Of a stretch of 64,000 nucleotides of DNA, positions 23,371 to 34,567 are shown one piece after another. Location: contig CM053328.1 in assembly GCA_028583605.1 (NCBI GenBank), forward strand, positions 12,538,282 through 12,602,281, in the 5' to 3' direction. Below the pieces are notes generated by a model. The model had not been told where the DNA came from. It was given only the letters and a program-made list of their open reading frames with translations, and searched no databases. Source of the DNA: Dastarcus helophoroides. Taxonomy: Eukaryota > Arthropoda > Insecta > Coleoptera > Bothrideridae. The translations under genes and the position numbers were made by a program. Every line of letters begins with the position of its first letter. The first letter of the stretch is position 1.

Positions 23371-24259
23371 TCCTTGAAAATTCAAAATTAAACTATATTA
23401 TTGACAAAAATGTTGATTAAAATTTTAGTTAAACTCGGAATATTTCAAATTATTTCTAAAATAAATATTTGCTTTAGTGGTAACAATTTACTCGAATGTC
23501 TATTAATTTTATTTACATTCCAGTTTAGTAGTATTTAAAATTTTATTGTTTGTTAACAATATTCTAAAAAAATATTCTGGGTCGCAGAAATATTAAATAA
23601 AATTAATAAACATAATGTTTCCGGCCAACAAAAGCCCACCATGAAGAATAATTTACTCGAAATTTTGACTTCTGTTTAAAGGCATTGTAATTTTTTTCGA
23701 ATTTCCCTATTTAAAGGTTTTAAGGTTAAATTCGAAATTTTGAGAAAAAAGTTTAAATCGTAAAAAAACAAGTTCAAATTTTAAATTTTTTGGAAAAACT
23801 ATTTTTTTCTCTCGAAGTTTTAATGTAAAAGATTAGAAAATAAAATCGAAATTAAAAAAAAAACAAGATTACAATTTCGAAAAAAGCTTTCTAAATTTTA
23901 GAGAAAAAATAATAATCGTTCTCAAAATTCCAACTTTATTTTGAATTTTGAAGTTTTTCCAAAAGACATTAAATTTCAAGTTAAAAAATTTATACTTCAA
24001 ACTTTTTTCGAAATTAATTCGAGATTTTTTTTAATTTTCTGATTTTTGTCAAAGATTCGTGTTATAAATTTAAATGTGTTTTTATAAAATTCGAGTTTTT
24101 TTCACGATTTAAACTTTTTCCTATAAATTCCAAATTTAAAGAAAATTTAGACCTTAAACAATATTTATTAGTAAAATAATTGAGATTGTCGGTGTTTAAA
24201 CTAAAATTTCAGTTGACATTTATTTTCATAATATCGGTTTTAATTTTAAAAATTCAAGC

Positions 24260-25206
24260 AAAGGATCTTCTAGCAGAATAAGTGTACCCGAAATGACCCC
24301 TAAATGGAAACCTATAATGGAATTTTTCTGTAAATTATCAGATTATTACCTTAGAAATATAAACAAAATTGATGCACATTTGAGCTCGATATTTCAATGT
24401 GATTATGGCATATTAAAAAATTATTAACATAAGATTTATAAAATTTTTGGTATTTTTAACTACATAAGTTAGAAAGATGAAACCAACGAAATTTCTTAGC
24501 TAATATTTCGTGGTATGCTATGATTGTTTTTCGTAATTTTTAGTTGATTCCATCCTTGCCAAAAATCGATGAAAATTGTTAAAAAATATAAAATTTATAA
24601 AATATTGAATGAATAAATAAATTAATAGAAAGAGTAGTATGCATTCTGATTTTTATTTAACTTTACCACACTATATTGAACTGTAAATTACCGAAAAAAA
24701 TAACTTTACTTCAAAAATAACAAAAATTTGTTATATTCTGAAGGGTGAAAACTTCAACTCAATTGTTTTTCAATGTGTTGCCCTAATTTTTATTCAGTAA
24801 ATATATGTTATAATACTTGATGAGTACTATAACATATAAAAAATTCAGATATTTCGTATTATATCTCAAATGAAACCATTAAAAAAATTAAGTTATTTTT
24901 TATTAATTTTTGGGGTGGCTAAAATTAATCAAAAAATATAAAACAAATGTACAATATACTTCGAAATATTAGCTAAAATATGCCGTTGGTTTCATCTTTC
25001 TAACTTATTTAGTTCAAAAGATATAAAAAAATAAAAAATCTTGTTGGCAGTTTTTTTTAATATCTCATAGTCACATTGAAAGATCGAGTCCAAATATGTA
25101 GACATAAATTTTGTTCATATATCGAGGTGATAATTTTTCGAAAATACTATTAAAGGGTTCTATTTTGAGGGCCACTTCGCCATACCAATCCTGTTAGACC
25201 CTTTTG
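24260..25206. mobile_element. Non-coding TIR element, copy 2 (inverted relative to copy 1)
   Basis: The left end AAAGGATCTTCTAGCAG matches the reverse complement of copy 1's right end. The right end (CCACTTCGCCATACC, CCTGTTAGACCC) matches the reverse complement of copy 1's left end. The internal palindrome is at 24800-24840. The two copies flank about 890 bp of simple-sequence DNA (23371-24259), giving a large inverted arrangement. Confidence 0.7.
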
Positions 25207-25389
25207 AAAAAAACATCATGTTGCAAACAATCAAGATTTTGAAAGAAATTTGATTTTTCTAAAAAAGCCGAAATGTCGAAAAAAACAAATTTAAAAAGTC
25301 AAGATCTTGAAATGAAATTGAAATTTTGAAAAAATGTAAACATTTTCAAAGAGATTAAAGAATTTTATTGAATTCGTGAAGAGATTTGA

Positions 25390-25665
25390 AGTGTTTTTTC
25401 TATTCTTGGGGATCTCAGCTTTTTTTGAATAAGATTCCTGGAACAGCTTTGCAAAAAAAATAGACATTTTAAGTAGAAGAAAGCCTAAAAACTTTCTTAC
25501 ACAAGGGCTTGTTAGTTTATAGCTACGCCACTGCCATCTCCAATTTTTTTTATTCTTAGAGATCTGAGCTTTTTTTAAAGAAAATTTCTGTAAACAGCCC
25601 TACAAAAAAATCAGACGTTTTAGGTAGGGGGAGCTGAAAATTTTCTTACACAACATGTCCAATTT
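25390..25665. repeat. Diverged tandem duplication, about 155-bp spacing
   Basis: GATCTCAGCTTTTTTT and TTTCTTACACAA landmarks occur in order near 25413-25505 and again near 25562-25655. The unit carries the right tip of the 22223-25533 candidate in its first copy only. Confidence 0.6.
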
Positions 25666-27580
25666 AATCAGCATTTAAATATTTTAAATCAAAGTACGAA
25701 AATAGAAGCAGGTTACTATTAATCACTGAAATATTCAAACATCTGATGTTTATTTAGTCTTGGTCTTGGCTGGATTAAACAATAACGTGCCGAGAGATTT
25801 AAAATATGCGAAATAAATTGAGTTTTCACATTAAGGTATCACGTTCTCAGAATTTTTTATTTATTTATGTATGGCTCTCGGTCAAGTGATTAGGTTTAAA
25901 TATTTTAGAATTCTTGACATATACAGCGTGTCCCACTGAATGGGGGATAACATGGGAAACCTCCTTATTAAAAGAGATAGAGAATGGGTTAAATGGGCAA
26001 AGTGGTGCAGAATTTTATGTCCATTAACATGCCATTGAGAATTCAATTAAATGCCGATTTATTTAGATGTTATTAACATAAAAAGTGAAAACTCCATTAT
26101 CTAAAATCTGCTGTAATTTCTTTATTTATTGCTCGATTAAAAAAAACCTTCAATGGTTTTTGCTAGTTTCTTAAAAGCTTTACAATGAGGTAGTTACTTA
26201 TTTTTTCTATTGTATAATTTCTTAGAAAATTATGGTAACTTTGTTTTCTCTTATAGGCATAATATTAAATTGTCTCATATTCAAATTTAGCACAATTTTC
26301 TGAGGAATTTGATGTGTCATGTGTAATACGTCAAAATTAAAACATAGGCGTCATCACAAAAAATCATATTTATGTAATTTTATTTGATTTATTTTAATTA
26401 GGTTATGTATAAAAAATGCGTCTTTAAAAATGTATAAAATGCAACAATAACTATTAAACATAAATAAATATTCTTTGGAATGTGTATGCAAATCTTCCAA
26501 TGAATCATTTTAACCTTTAAGATTTGTGGATTTAAAGTAGGCAAACAATTTAAAAATTGATAATCTTTTGAACACTGCCCCGCAAAATTTAACTTTTGTC
26601 ATGAACTTCTTTTGTATTTTTTAATAGTGTTAGTTGTTGTCATTTAAAATAAGCAATTTTCATCACCCACGACATTTGTTAGTTAAATGTTTAAAAAATG
26701 ATGGATCTCCAGAAATATAACACAAAAAATGTACATTAGGAATTTATAATCTTTGTTTTTCTAGAATATTTAGCTTTTAATTGGTCCCTCTTGATCAAAC
26801 AGTAGTAGACAGTTAACACCCTTGAGTTTAATCTGCCCTGATAAAGTTTTTCCATCATTGGAATGTCCGCAAGAAACTTTTATCAGTTCTTATCATTTAG
26901 AGGTTGATAAATACTGGAAAACCGGAAATGAAGAACGGTTACGATACCGAATCTCAAAAAATTTAGGAATAGATAATCTGACATCCAAGCACTTTATGCA
27001 ACAAGTCACGAGAAAATTGGGTGCAATCAAAGACTGTGGAACTTTAGGAATAATTTGAATTTTGTTTTTTGTTAACTGAATTCTAGGGAAAACATCTTTA
27101 ATAAATGCTTTGAACATACTTTATTATTTTTTTTTATATTACGCTCAGATTTTTTTCCGAAAAATGTTGTTACATATGATTTTGATCCCATTGGGTTATC
27201 TCTCTGATTGGTCATTCATTCAGCCGCCCAATTTTATTGAGAAACTGAAGAATGTCTCTTGGATACGCCTCTCTCAAACTCGCCACACTAGGCCAGAAAT
27301 CTCCCAGCATGGATCCTTTTATGACAAATTGAAATCGTTCAAATGTAAATTAAGGACTTTTTTTTTAATGAATATTTGGATATTTTACAAATATTGTAAA
27401 AGAAGAATCACGAATTTTAATTAAATCGTTGTTTATTCGAATTTTTGCCCATTTCCTTTTGATTATTTGAACAACTATCAGTGATGGAAGCAGAAACTCG
27501 AGAAGGGAAAGTTTCAAATTTCGCTTATTTCTTATCTAACTAGACATTAGTAATACTGGAAATAATGCGTAAAAGCTTCA
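25666..27580. other. AT-rich stretch, no recognised gene
   Basis: At 25922 a TACAGCGTGTCCCACTGAAT tip resembles other transposon ends in the window; no partner was found. The part at 26760-27430 is less repetitive and has two plus-strand frames (26822-27058, 78 codons; 27110-27424, 104 codons). Their translations are not recognisable and no splice context supports them, so they are not called as genes. Confidence 0.4.
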
Positions 27581-27582
27581 TA

Positions 27583-27595
27583 GCGAGAGAGAAAG

Positions 27596-27626
<31 letters not shown>

Positions 27627-28030
27627 GAGAAAGAGAGAGAAAGAGAGAGAAAGAGAGAGAGAATGAGATAGAGAAAGGGAGAGACACAGAAAGAGAGAGA
27701 GGGGAAGAGAGAAAGAAAGAGATAGAGAAAGAGAGAGAAAAAATAAAAACTTTCAAAAAAGTAACATTTTCGAAAGAAATTCGGATTTTTTCAAAAAAAA
27801 TTCAAACTGACTTGTAATTAAAGAGAAAGCGGAAGAGGAAGGTGGTAAGGAAGAAAACAAGCAATATGAAATACAGAGAAAGAAGAAGAGAAAGGAAAAG
27901 AGGGCGATAAAAAGTTAAAAGGAAATAGGACGATTAAAAGATAAAGGCAAAGAGGAAGAGAAAGGGAAAGAGAAAAAATAAAGAGAAAAAGGAAAAGACA
28001 AAAAGAGGAAGGGAAAGAGAAGAAAAAGAA
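27583..28030. repeat. GA-rich purine tract
   Basis: A near-pure GAGAGAAA microsatellite at 27583-27745 is followed, after a short break, by degenerate purine-rich DNA (AAAGAGGAAGAGAAAGGG) to about 28030. Such purine/pyrimidine asymmetry can adopt triplex (H-DNA) structures. The minus-strand frame of Ser/Leu repeats at 27547-27756 is an artefact. Confidence 0.9.
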
Positions 28031-29489
28031 TCTTCAAAAAAGTTTATGAAAAGAGTCCAACCTTTGAGAAAAGGTTGAAATTTGCAAAAAAGTGGAAATT
28101 TGGAAAAGATCGAAAGTCAAAATCTTGAAAAAGTCACAATTTTCATAAAATCAAATTTGCTAAAAAAGTGTCAAAAAAAACTCGAAAGGGGAAAATTTTA
28201 GTGTCATTTAACTTTTAAAAAAAGTTCTAGTTTTTAATAGTAGAATTGTCGAAAAAAAATTGAGTTTGTTGAAAAATTAAAATCAGTCGAAACACTGAAA
28301 CAAATTTAAAATTTTGAAAAATGTTACAATTTAAAAATCGAACTTTCAAAGGCAAAATTTATGTTGAAATTTGCGTAAGTGACTCTTTTAAAATAATTGT
28401 AAAAAAAAATCTAAATTTTACAAAATATATATGAAAAATCGAATTTTTGAAAACTAAGTAAAATTGCTAGAAAAAAATGTAAAATTTTTCAAAAAGTCGA
28501 AATTTACACAAGAGAAGCAAATTTCAAGGAATAAAGAAAATTCTAATAAAAGGGGAATTTTTCAAAAATTCAGGATTTAGAAATAAGTCAATATTTTCAA
28601 TAAAATCGAAAATTTCAAAATAAGTGGGATTTTTCAAAATAAAAAAATATAAACAAAAAATAATGTCCAGAAAAAGTTAAAATTTCAAAATAAATCGAAG
28701 TCTTGACAAAAACTAGAAATTTTGAAAAATTCAAATTGTTTTAAAACGATCAAAATTTTCAAAAAGTTCAGTTTTTAAAAAAGATCGAAAATTTGAGAAA
28801 AGGTTGAAATTTCAAAAAAGCGGAAATTTGCAAAATATCAAACTTTTTTTTAAAAAAAAGTCAAAATTTTAAAAAAGGATCAAATTTTGAAGAGAAAGGT
28901 TCGAATTTCGAAATGTCTAGAAGTCAAACAGCCTGAAAAAGGCGAAATTTAGTGGTCCAACTTTTGAAAAATACTCAAAAAATAGAAAGTTACACAAGAG
29001 AAGCAAATTTCAAGGAATAGAGAAAATTCTGATAAGAGAGGAATTTTTCAAAAATTCAGGATTCTGAAAAAAGTCAAAATTTTCAATTAAATCGAAAACA
29101 CCAGTAGCATTTTTCAAAAAAACAATATAAACAGAAAATAATTTCCAGAAAAAGTTAAAATTTCAAAATAAATCGAAGTCTTGACAAAAACTAAAAATTT
29201 TGAAAAATTTGAATTGTTTTAAAATGATCAAAATTTTCAAAAAGTTCAGATTTTAAAAAAGATCGAAATTTTCAGAAAAGGTTGAAATTTTCAAAAAAGC
29301 AGAAATTTGGAAAATATCAAAATTTTAAAAAAGCAACAAATTTTCAAGAAAAAGTTTCTAATTTCGAAATATCTAGAAGAAATCAAAGAGCCTGAAAAAG
29401 GCGAAATTTAGTGGTCCGACTTTTGAAAAATATTTAAATATTCAATGATCGAAAAAAATCGAGTTCTTCAACAACAAAAATCAGTCGAA
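28031..29489. repeat. A-rich simple-sequence block with 486-bp tandem duplication
   Basis: Plus-strand A-rich units (AAAATTTTGAAAAA, AAAGTCGAAATTT). ACACAAGAGAAGCAAATTTC occurs at 28506 and again at 28992. The order of following landmarks (TCAGGATT, AAAAGTTAAAATTTC, AAATCGAAGTCTTGAC) is kept, so 28490-28975 and 28976-29455 are two copies of one unit. Confidence 0.75.
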
Positions 29490-31020
29490 AGAGAAAGCTT
29501 CGAATTTCGAAATGTCTAGAAGAAGTCAAAGAGCCTGAAAAAGGCGAAATTTAGTGGTCCAACCTTTAAAAAATATTCAAATATTCAATGGTCGAAAAAA
29601 CTCGAGTTCTTCAACAACAAAAATCAGTCGAAATACTGAGACAAAGTTGAAATTTGGAAAAATCACAAGATTTTAAAAAATCAAGCTTTCAAAGATAAAA
29701 GTTGAAATTTTTAAAAAAAGTGACTGATTTAAAAAAGATCATTTTTAAGAGAAAGTTTCGAATTTCGAAACGTCTAGAAGAAGTCAAAGAGCCTGAAAAA
29801 GGCGAAATTTAGTGGTTCGACTTTTGAAAAATATTTAAATATTCAATGATCGAAAAAATCGAGTGTTTCAACAAAAAAATTCAGTCGAAATACTGAGACA
29901 AAGTTGAAATTTGGAAAAATCACAATATTTTTAAAAAATCAAGCTTTCAAAGATAAAAGTTGAAATTTTTATAAAAAGTGACTGATTTAAAAAAGATCGA
30001 CAATCGTCAAATTTTCAAGAGGAAGTTTCGAACTTCGAAATGACTAGAAGAAGTCAAAGAACCTGAAAGAGGCGAAATTTAGTGGTCCGACTTTTGAAAA
30101 ATATTCAAATATTCAATGGTCGAAAAAATCGAGTGTTTCAACAAAAAAATTCAGTCGAAATACTGAGACAAAGTTGAAATTTGGAAAAATCACAATATTT
30201 TTAAAAAATCAAGCTTTCAAAGATAAAAGTTGAAATTTTTATAAAAAGTGACTGATTTAAAAAAGATCGACAATCGTCAAATTTTCAAGAGGAAGTTTCG
30301 AATTTCGAAACGTCTAGAAGAAGTCAAAGAGCCTGAAAAAGGCGAAATTTAGTGGTTCGACTTTTGAAAAATATTTAAATATTCAATGATCGAAAAAATC
30401 GAGTGTTTCAACAAAAAAATTCAGTCGAAATACTGAGACAAAGTTGAAATTTGGAAAAATCACAATATTTTTAAAAAATCAAGCTTTCAAAGATAAAAGT
30501 TGAAATTTTTATAAAAAGTGACTGATTTAAAAAAGATCAACAATCGTCAAATTTTCAAGAGAAAGTTTCGAATTTCGAAACGTCTAGAAGAAGTCAAAGA
30601 GCCTGAAAAAGGCGAAATTTAGTGGTTCGACTTTTGAAAAATATTTAAATATTCAATGATCGAAAAAATCGAGTGTTTCAACAACAAAATTCAGTCGAAA
30701 TACTGAGACAAAGTTGAAATTTGGAAAAATCACAATATTTTTAAAAAATCAAGCTTTCAAAGATAAAAGTTGAAATTTTTATAAAAAGTGACTGATTTAA
30801 AAAAGATCGACAATCGTCAAATTTTCAAGAGGAAGTTTCGAACTTCGAAATGACTAGAAGAAGTCAAAGAACCTGAAAGAGGCGAAATTTAGTGGTCCGA
30901 CTTTTGAAAAATATTCAAATATTCAATCAATATTCAGTCGAAATAATGAGACAAAGTTGAAATTTGGGAAAACCACAAGATTTTTAAAAAATCAAGCTTT
31001 CAAAGACAAAAGTTGTAGTT
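29490..31020. repeat. 270-bp tandem satellite array, about six units
   Basis: The marker AAGTTTCG recurs at 29753, 30023, 30293, 30563 and 30833, exactly 270 bp apart, with a shorter unit (258 bp) before 29753. Unit variants: AATTTCGAAACGTCTAG with AGCCTGAAAAAGG (units from 29753, 30293, 30563), and AACTTCGAAATGACTAG with ACCTGAAAGAGG (units from 30023, 30833). Identical variants recur 810 bp apart. The last unit has an internal deletion near 30925. It is non-coding. Confidence 0.92.
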
Positions 31021-31735
31021 TTTAAAAAAAATGGCTGATTTAAAAAAGATCGACAATTGTAAAAAAGTCGATGGGAGACGTTTAAATTTTAGGCCAAATT
31101 TTTCAAAGCAAATTTTTAGAAAAGGATTATTTAAAGTAAGTAAAATTTTTCAGCCTAAATTTACAAAAATAGAAGCAAAATTTCAAAGAATGGGGAATAT
31201 TCTGAAAAAAGGCGAATTTTTAAAAAGTCAATATCATGAAAAAAGTGAAAATTTGCAGTAAAGTCGAAAATTTCAGAACGAATCAAAAAATAAGATGTAA
31301 TTTCCAGAAAAAGTCAAAATTTTTAAAGTAAATAAAAATTTTCAAACAAGCTGAAATTTTGGGAGTCGACATTTTCTCATATCAAAATTTTAAAAACGCA
31401 ATCTTGAAAACTGAAAATTATAAAGTTGTCAAAACCCGAAACGTCTAAAGTGAATAAGTTTCAAAACAAATCGAAATTTTCAACAACAAATAATCAGGAA
31501 TTTTCTGAAATTACAAAATTTCGAAAAAAAAATGGAATTCTTGAAGAAATCGTAATTTTCAAGAGTCGAGATTTTAAAAAAGTTAAATTTCGTCACTTTT
31601 CTAGTGAACTATTTTAAGCGAAACTTGAGCTAGCGCGCTTTCAAAAAAGTTTGTCATCGAAATACTCACTTTCTTCTCTAAACAGAAGACAAAACATAAC
31701 CTATTTTTTAAATATTTTTATTTAAGGATTAGACT
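31021..31735. repeat. A-rich simple-sequence block
   Basis: Same composition as the block before the satellite. Open frames at 31031-31261 and 31426-31617 are Lys/Phe/Ile-rich translations of the repeat and are not called. Confidence 0.6.
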
Positions 31736-31874
31736 TTTTTTGGTGAAACGTATTAGTCTTTGGTTATCTTCAAAAATTGAAATACAAATCTTGTCCCCTG
31801 AAACGTATTCAGAGCAACCTTTGTTGTATTTTTTAATCTTTCTTGGTTTCAGGGGACAAGATTTGTATTTCAAG
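31736..31874. mobile_element. Fold-back repeat family, copy C (inverted dimer)
   Basis: A minus unit (31736-31803: TTATCTTCAAAAATTG, ACAAATCTTGTCCCCTG) meets a plus unit (31804-31874: TTTTTTAATCTTTCTTGG, CAGGGGACAAGATTTGTA). Arms 31780-31800 and 31850-31873 are perfectly complementary over GAAATACAAATCTTGTCCCC. Confidence 0.75.
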
Positions 31875-33250
31875 GATTATTTTTAATTGGATGTTTTTAT
31901 TTTAGAATTATAAACAGTATTTTATGTATTACTTGGCTTAGCTATTACTACAATAAATAATAACATTTGGGTTACGTCCTCTAGCAGATTTTGTGCTACA
32001 ATGACTTGTAAAAAATTTTGGTCTAGGATACTTTTGGAAATCAAACTGTATGCTTTTTAGTATTTGTTAGCAGTCTTAGGTCAATTGAATACTTTATGTG
32101 GGTTACGACTGTTCACCACCAAAGCGTCGATTTCTCGAAAAAATTTAATTTACAAAAAATATGTCTAGTCGAAATGTTTTAAAAAATTAAATTTTTAAAA
32201 GATTCAATACACACGAAAACGTAGTTTTTAAAATGTTCAATTCTTAAAAAAGTTAAATTTACCAAAAAAATTGAAATTTGAGAGAGGAAATATCCGAAAT
32301 TGGTCGAAATATTGAAAAAAAATTTGAAAATTTTAAAAATTTCAAAAGTACGTTGAAACTGTTTAAAAAGTCGAAATTAGGAAAAACAGAATTTTCCACT
32401 CAAGATTCTTATAAGCTTATGTTTTGTATTAAAATAAAAAAAAAGTAGAAATGTTCAAAATTTCTAATTTTTCAAAAAATAAACAAAATTAAAAAAAGCT
32501 GCAAAAAAGTTAAAATTTTGAGAAAAATTAATATTATTAATGTTCCAAATAAAATCGAAATTTTCAAAGAATCGAATCTTCGAGAAAGTAACAATTTTCA
32601 AAAAAGTTGCAATAAAAAATGGGATTTTTCGAAAATAGTCAAAACTTTTTAACAAATCTGAAATCACCTGCATTCACCGCTATCTTATTATTTTGAACTT
32701 TTGGTAAATTGAACTTTTTCTTTGATTCCTTTAATTTCAAATTATCGAGAGTCGATTGTACAAGGGAAAATATTTGAAACTCAAAATTTAAACTTAAATT
32801 CTAGGAAAAAAATCGAAACTTCGAAAACAATTGCAATTGCTATAAAATAATAGAAAATTCAAACTACGGACTTGTTCTCCAAATTTCGAAATTAAAGTTA
32901 GCATTTCAGAAAAATAATTATAAATTTTTATTTTAAACTAAAAATCAAATTTAAGGTGAACATTTAGATTTCATCTCGAAATCTGGAATACTTTTTTAAA
33001 TGTCCATTTTGGTTTCAAAGTTTGCAGTTTTAATTTAAGAAATTTGATCTAAGCTTGGACTTCTTTATGTCTATTTTGCCTGACTACTCAATAGTTTAAT
33101 TATAACAATGCAAAATTGATCCTAAATTTCTGTTCACGGTGAGATGATTACATTTCCACTGAAAACCCTGCCTATGATGATCCACTGAGAAAAATTTCAA
33201 TTCAGCCAAAATTGAACTTAATTTTTCTTCGAGAATCTTACGCCCATAAA
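31875..33250. repeat. Non-coding, partly A-rich simple sequence
   Basis: 31875-32120 is unremarkable AT-rich DNA; 32130-33060 is degenerate A-rich repeat. No exon of the neighbouring acyl-CoA synthetase gene was recognised here, although its following exon should lie on this side. Confidence 0.5.
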
Positions 33251-33312
33251 CGCCGAATATTTTAATTCGCCGCTCGGTCGATCACGTTTCTTATGAGATT
33301 TTTCCTACTCAC

Positions 33313-33470
33313 CGAGGTCTCGACGATGCACTGTGCCTCCAGCGGGAAAAGCGGCTTTTCTGATGGCGGCCTGCTTGCCAGATAAAAGGCCGATGCGGCA
33401 GCGACGCCTGTAAGCGCCAATGCACCGGCGCCGCCCCCGATGTAATGCAAGTACTGCTCCATGTCGTCAA
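33313..33470 (-). CDS. Acsl: Long-chain acyl-CoA synthetase (ACSL), exon with membrane anchor
   Basis: ACSL enzymes activate long-chain fatty acids to acyl-CoA at ER, mitochondrial outer and other membranes. This exon codes for 50 residues from the ATG at 33462: a polar start 'MEQYLHYIG', a hydrophobic Gly/Ala-rich anchor (about residues 9-28), then 'FYLASRPPSEKPLFPLEAQ'. The membrane segment followed by '(Y/F)xxTRP/SRP' and 'PLxPLxxQ' is the N-terminus of the ACSL1/5/6 type; the AMP-binding domain would be in later exons. Splice sites are clear: acceptor TTGTTTCAG before 33470, and donor TCG/GTGAGTA after 33313 in phase 0. Codons are GC-richer than the surroundings, and the frame is intact. 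Later exons were not found at lower coordinates in the window. Confidence 0.72.
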
Positions 33471-34252
33471 CTGAAACAACATTCGAATTAAATCAATAAA
33501 ATAGTCCACTAATGTTGTACGATTGTAAATAATTAATAGTAAAGTCCGACTGCTCGAATCGTTTATCGTTAATGTACACGTCACCGAAAGGGTTTTTGTA
33601 CAGGCTGCTGCAAGTAACATTAACGACAATCGTAAGCTTAGAGATAGCTATGAGTAGATAAGGTTAGGTTGAAATCGGGAAATAGGGCGTATGATATAAG
33701 CTAGAATGGAAGTACTGCTGTTGGCAGTCCTCAGTTTTGCGGTGCATACATCTATAAATAATTTGTATGACCCGATCTTATTTATTATTCGTCTCATTTA
33801 TCTTTTTATTCTGATCAAAAATACTTTTGTTTGTTTCATGTGCAGTACAAGTTATAACCCAAATGCAAAAAACAATTATCCGATAATAAAGGTAAAATGA
33901 TAAAGTTTTGTTCGATACATTAGGCAACGCACAATCAATTAGTACCCTAGCAAGAAATAATCTTAATTGCAGTATATACGAGGCTTAATTAGTTACGTTT
34001 GTGCCATAAGTTCTTTTATTAACGAAAGAAGGTCACACAAAAGAATAAACACCATTTATCAAATATTTACGTTTGCTTCAATGAAACTGTCATCACTAGA
34101 TTCTTTTATATTAAAGATTAAATTATTTTTCTTTAATACCCCTTACATTTCACTACAGTTCATGCCCCACACACTATTTTCATAGTTTCGGCAAAACATT
34201 CAAAATTTTAAGTTAAAATAATGTGATAACGAAGGCTTCCACGGCCAGAGTC
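33471..34252. other. Intron-like AT-rich stretch
   Basis: No repeats of the common types and no recognisable exon. Frames at 33309-33629, 33706-33900 and 33967-34185 have no family resemblance; the first is an alternate-frame shadow of the ACSL exon. Confidence 0.4.
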
Positions 34253-34567
34253 AGTACAGGATATACTTCTTCCGGGATTGGACCGTGTCAAAGAACTACT
34301 AAAAGTGTTCGACGTTTCGCCCACCATCGTAGGGGGCTTCTTCAGGAACAAAGAAAGAAAAATAGATGAAATGAGGGACTATGCAAAAAAAGAAAATAAA
34401 AATAAAAGGCCAATTTCAAAGCATCAGAGCACGGTAACTCAGTATGTCCACCATACCAGAGGCGAAACTCTTCTGAATTGAAAATTGGTACAAAGGATAA
34501 GAAAGTCTAGACAGAAGAGCACGGTAACTCAGTATGTCCACCATACCAGAGGCGAAACTCTTCTGAA
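34253..34567 (-). mobile_element. PLE terminal-region fragment, second copy
   Basis: Collinear with 9388-9704 of the larger PLE copy. It shares GTACAGGATATACTTCTTCC, the hammerhead-like motif, and both 49-bp repeats (34430-34477, 34517-34565). It stops right after the second repeat and contains no coding sequence. Sequence differences from the first copy show an independent insertion. If the 41465-41591 exon is real, this lies within an ACSL intron. Confidence 0.88.
34306..34350 (-). ncRNA. Hammerhead ribozyme-like motif, core intact
   Basis: Minus strand, in order: TGTTC, CTGAAGA, AGCCC(CCTACGATGGT)GGGC, GAAAC, GTC, GAACA. Both invariant boxes (CUGANGA and GAAA) and a GUC cleavage triplet are present. 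TGTTC/GAACA gives a 5-bp stem I and GCCC/GGGC a 4-bp stem II, with one unpaired A at its base. Stem III is minimal, as is known for the type I hammerheads of Penelope-like elements. In those elements the ribozyme is thought to process the retrotransposon RNA. Activity is not shown by sequence alone. Confidence 0.62.

Larger units (their letters stand above)
22223..25533. mobile_element. Candidate older hAT-like element hosting nested elements
   Basis: The left tip CAGTGGCATAACTATGAGG lies directly beside the younger hAT insertion. The right tip (25520-25533) reads CAGTGGCGTAGCTAT on the opposite strand. Inside are simple-sequence DNA and two copies of another TIR element. No matching target duplication was found after removing the younger insertion (left TCAATATC, right CCATCTCC). 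The pairing of ends is therefore inference. Confidence 0.4.

Noticed and set aside
22215..25541. 8-bp target duplication for the 22223-25533 candidate
   Set aside because: After removing the younger insertion the left octamer is TCAATATC and the right CCATCTCC; they do not match, so the element is reported only as a candidate.
27547..27756. Ser/Leu-rich minus-strand frame
   Set aside because: Direct translation of the GAGAGAAA microsatellite.
29490..31020. Regular repeats as a CRISPR array
   Set aside because: The whole 270-bp unit repeats with no unique spacers, the host is a eukaryote, and no cas-like gene is present.
33309..33629. 106-codon minus-strand frame overlapping the ACSL exon
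   Set aside because: It reads the ACSL exon in the wrong frame and crosses its splice acceptor.
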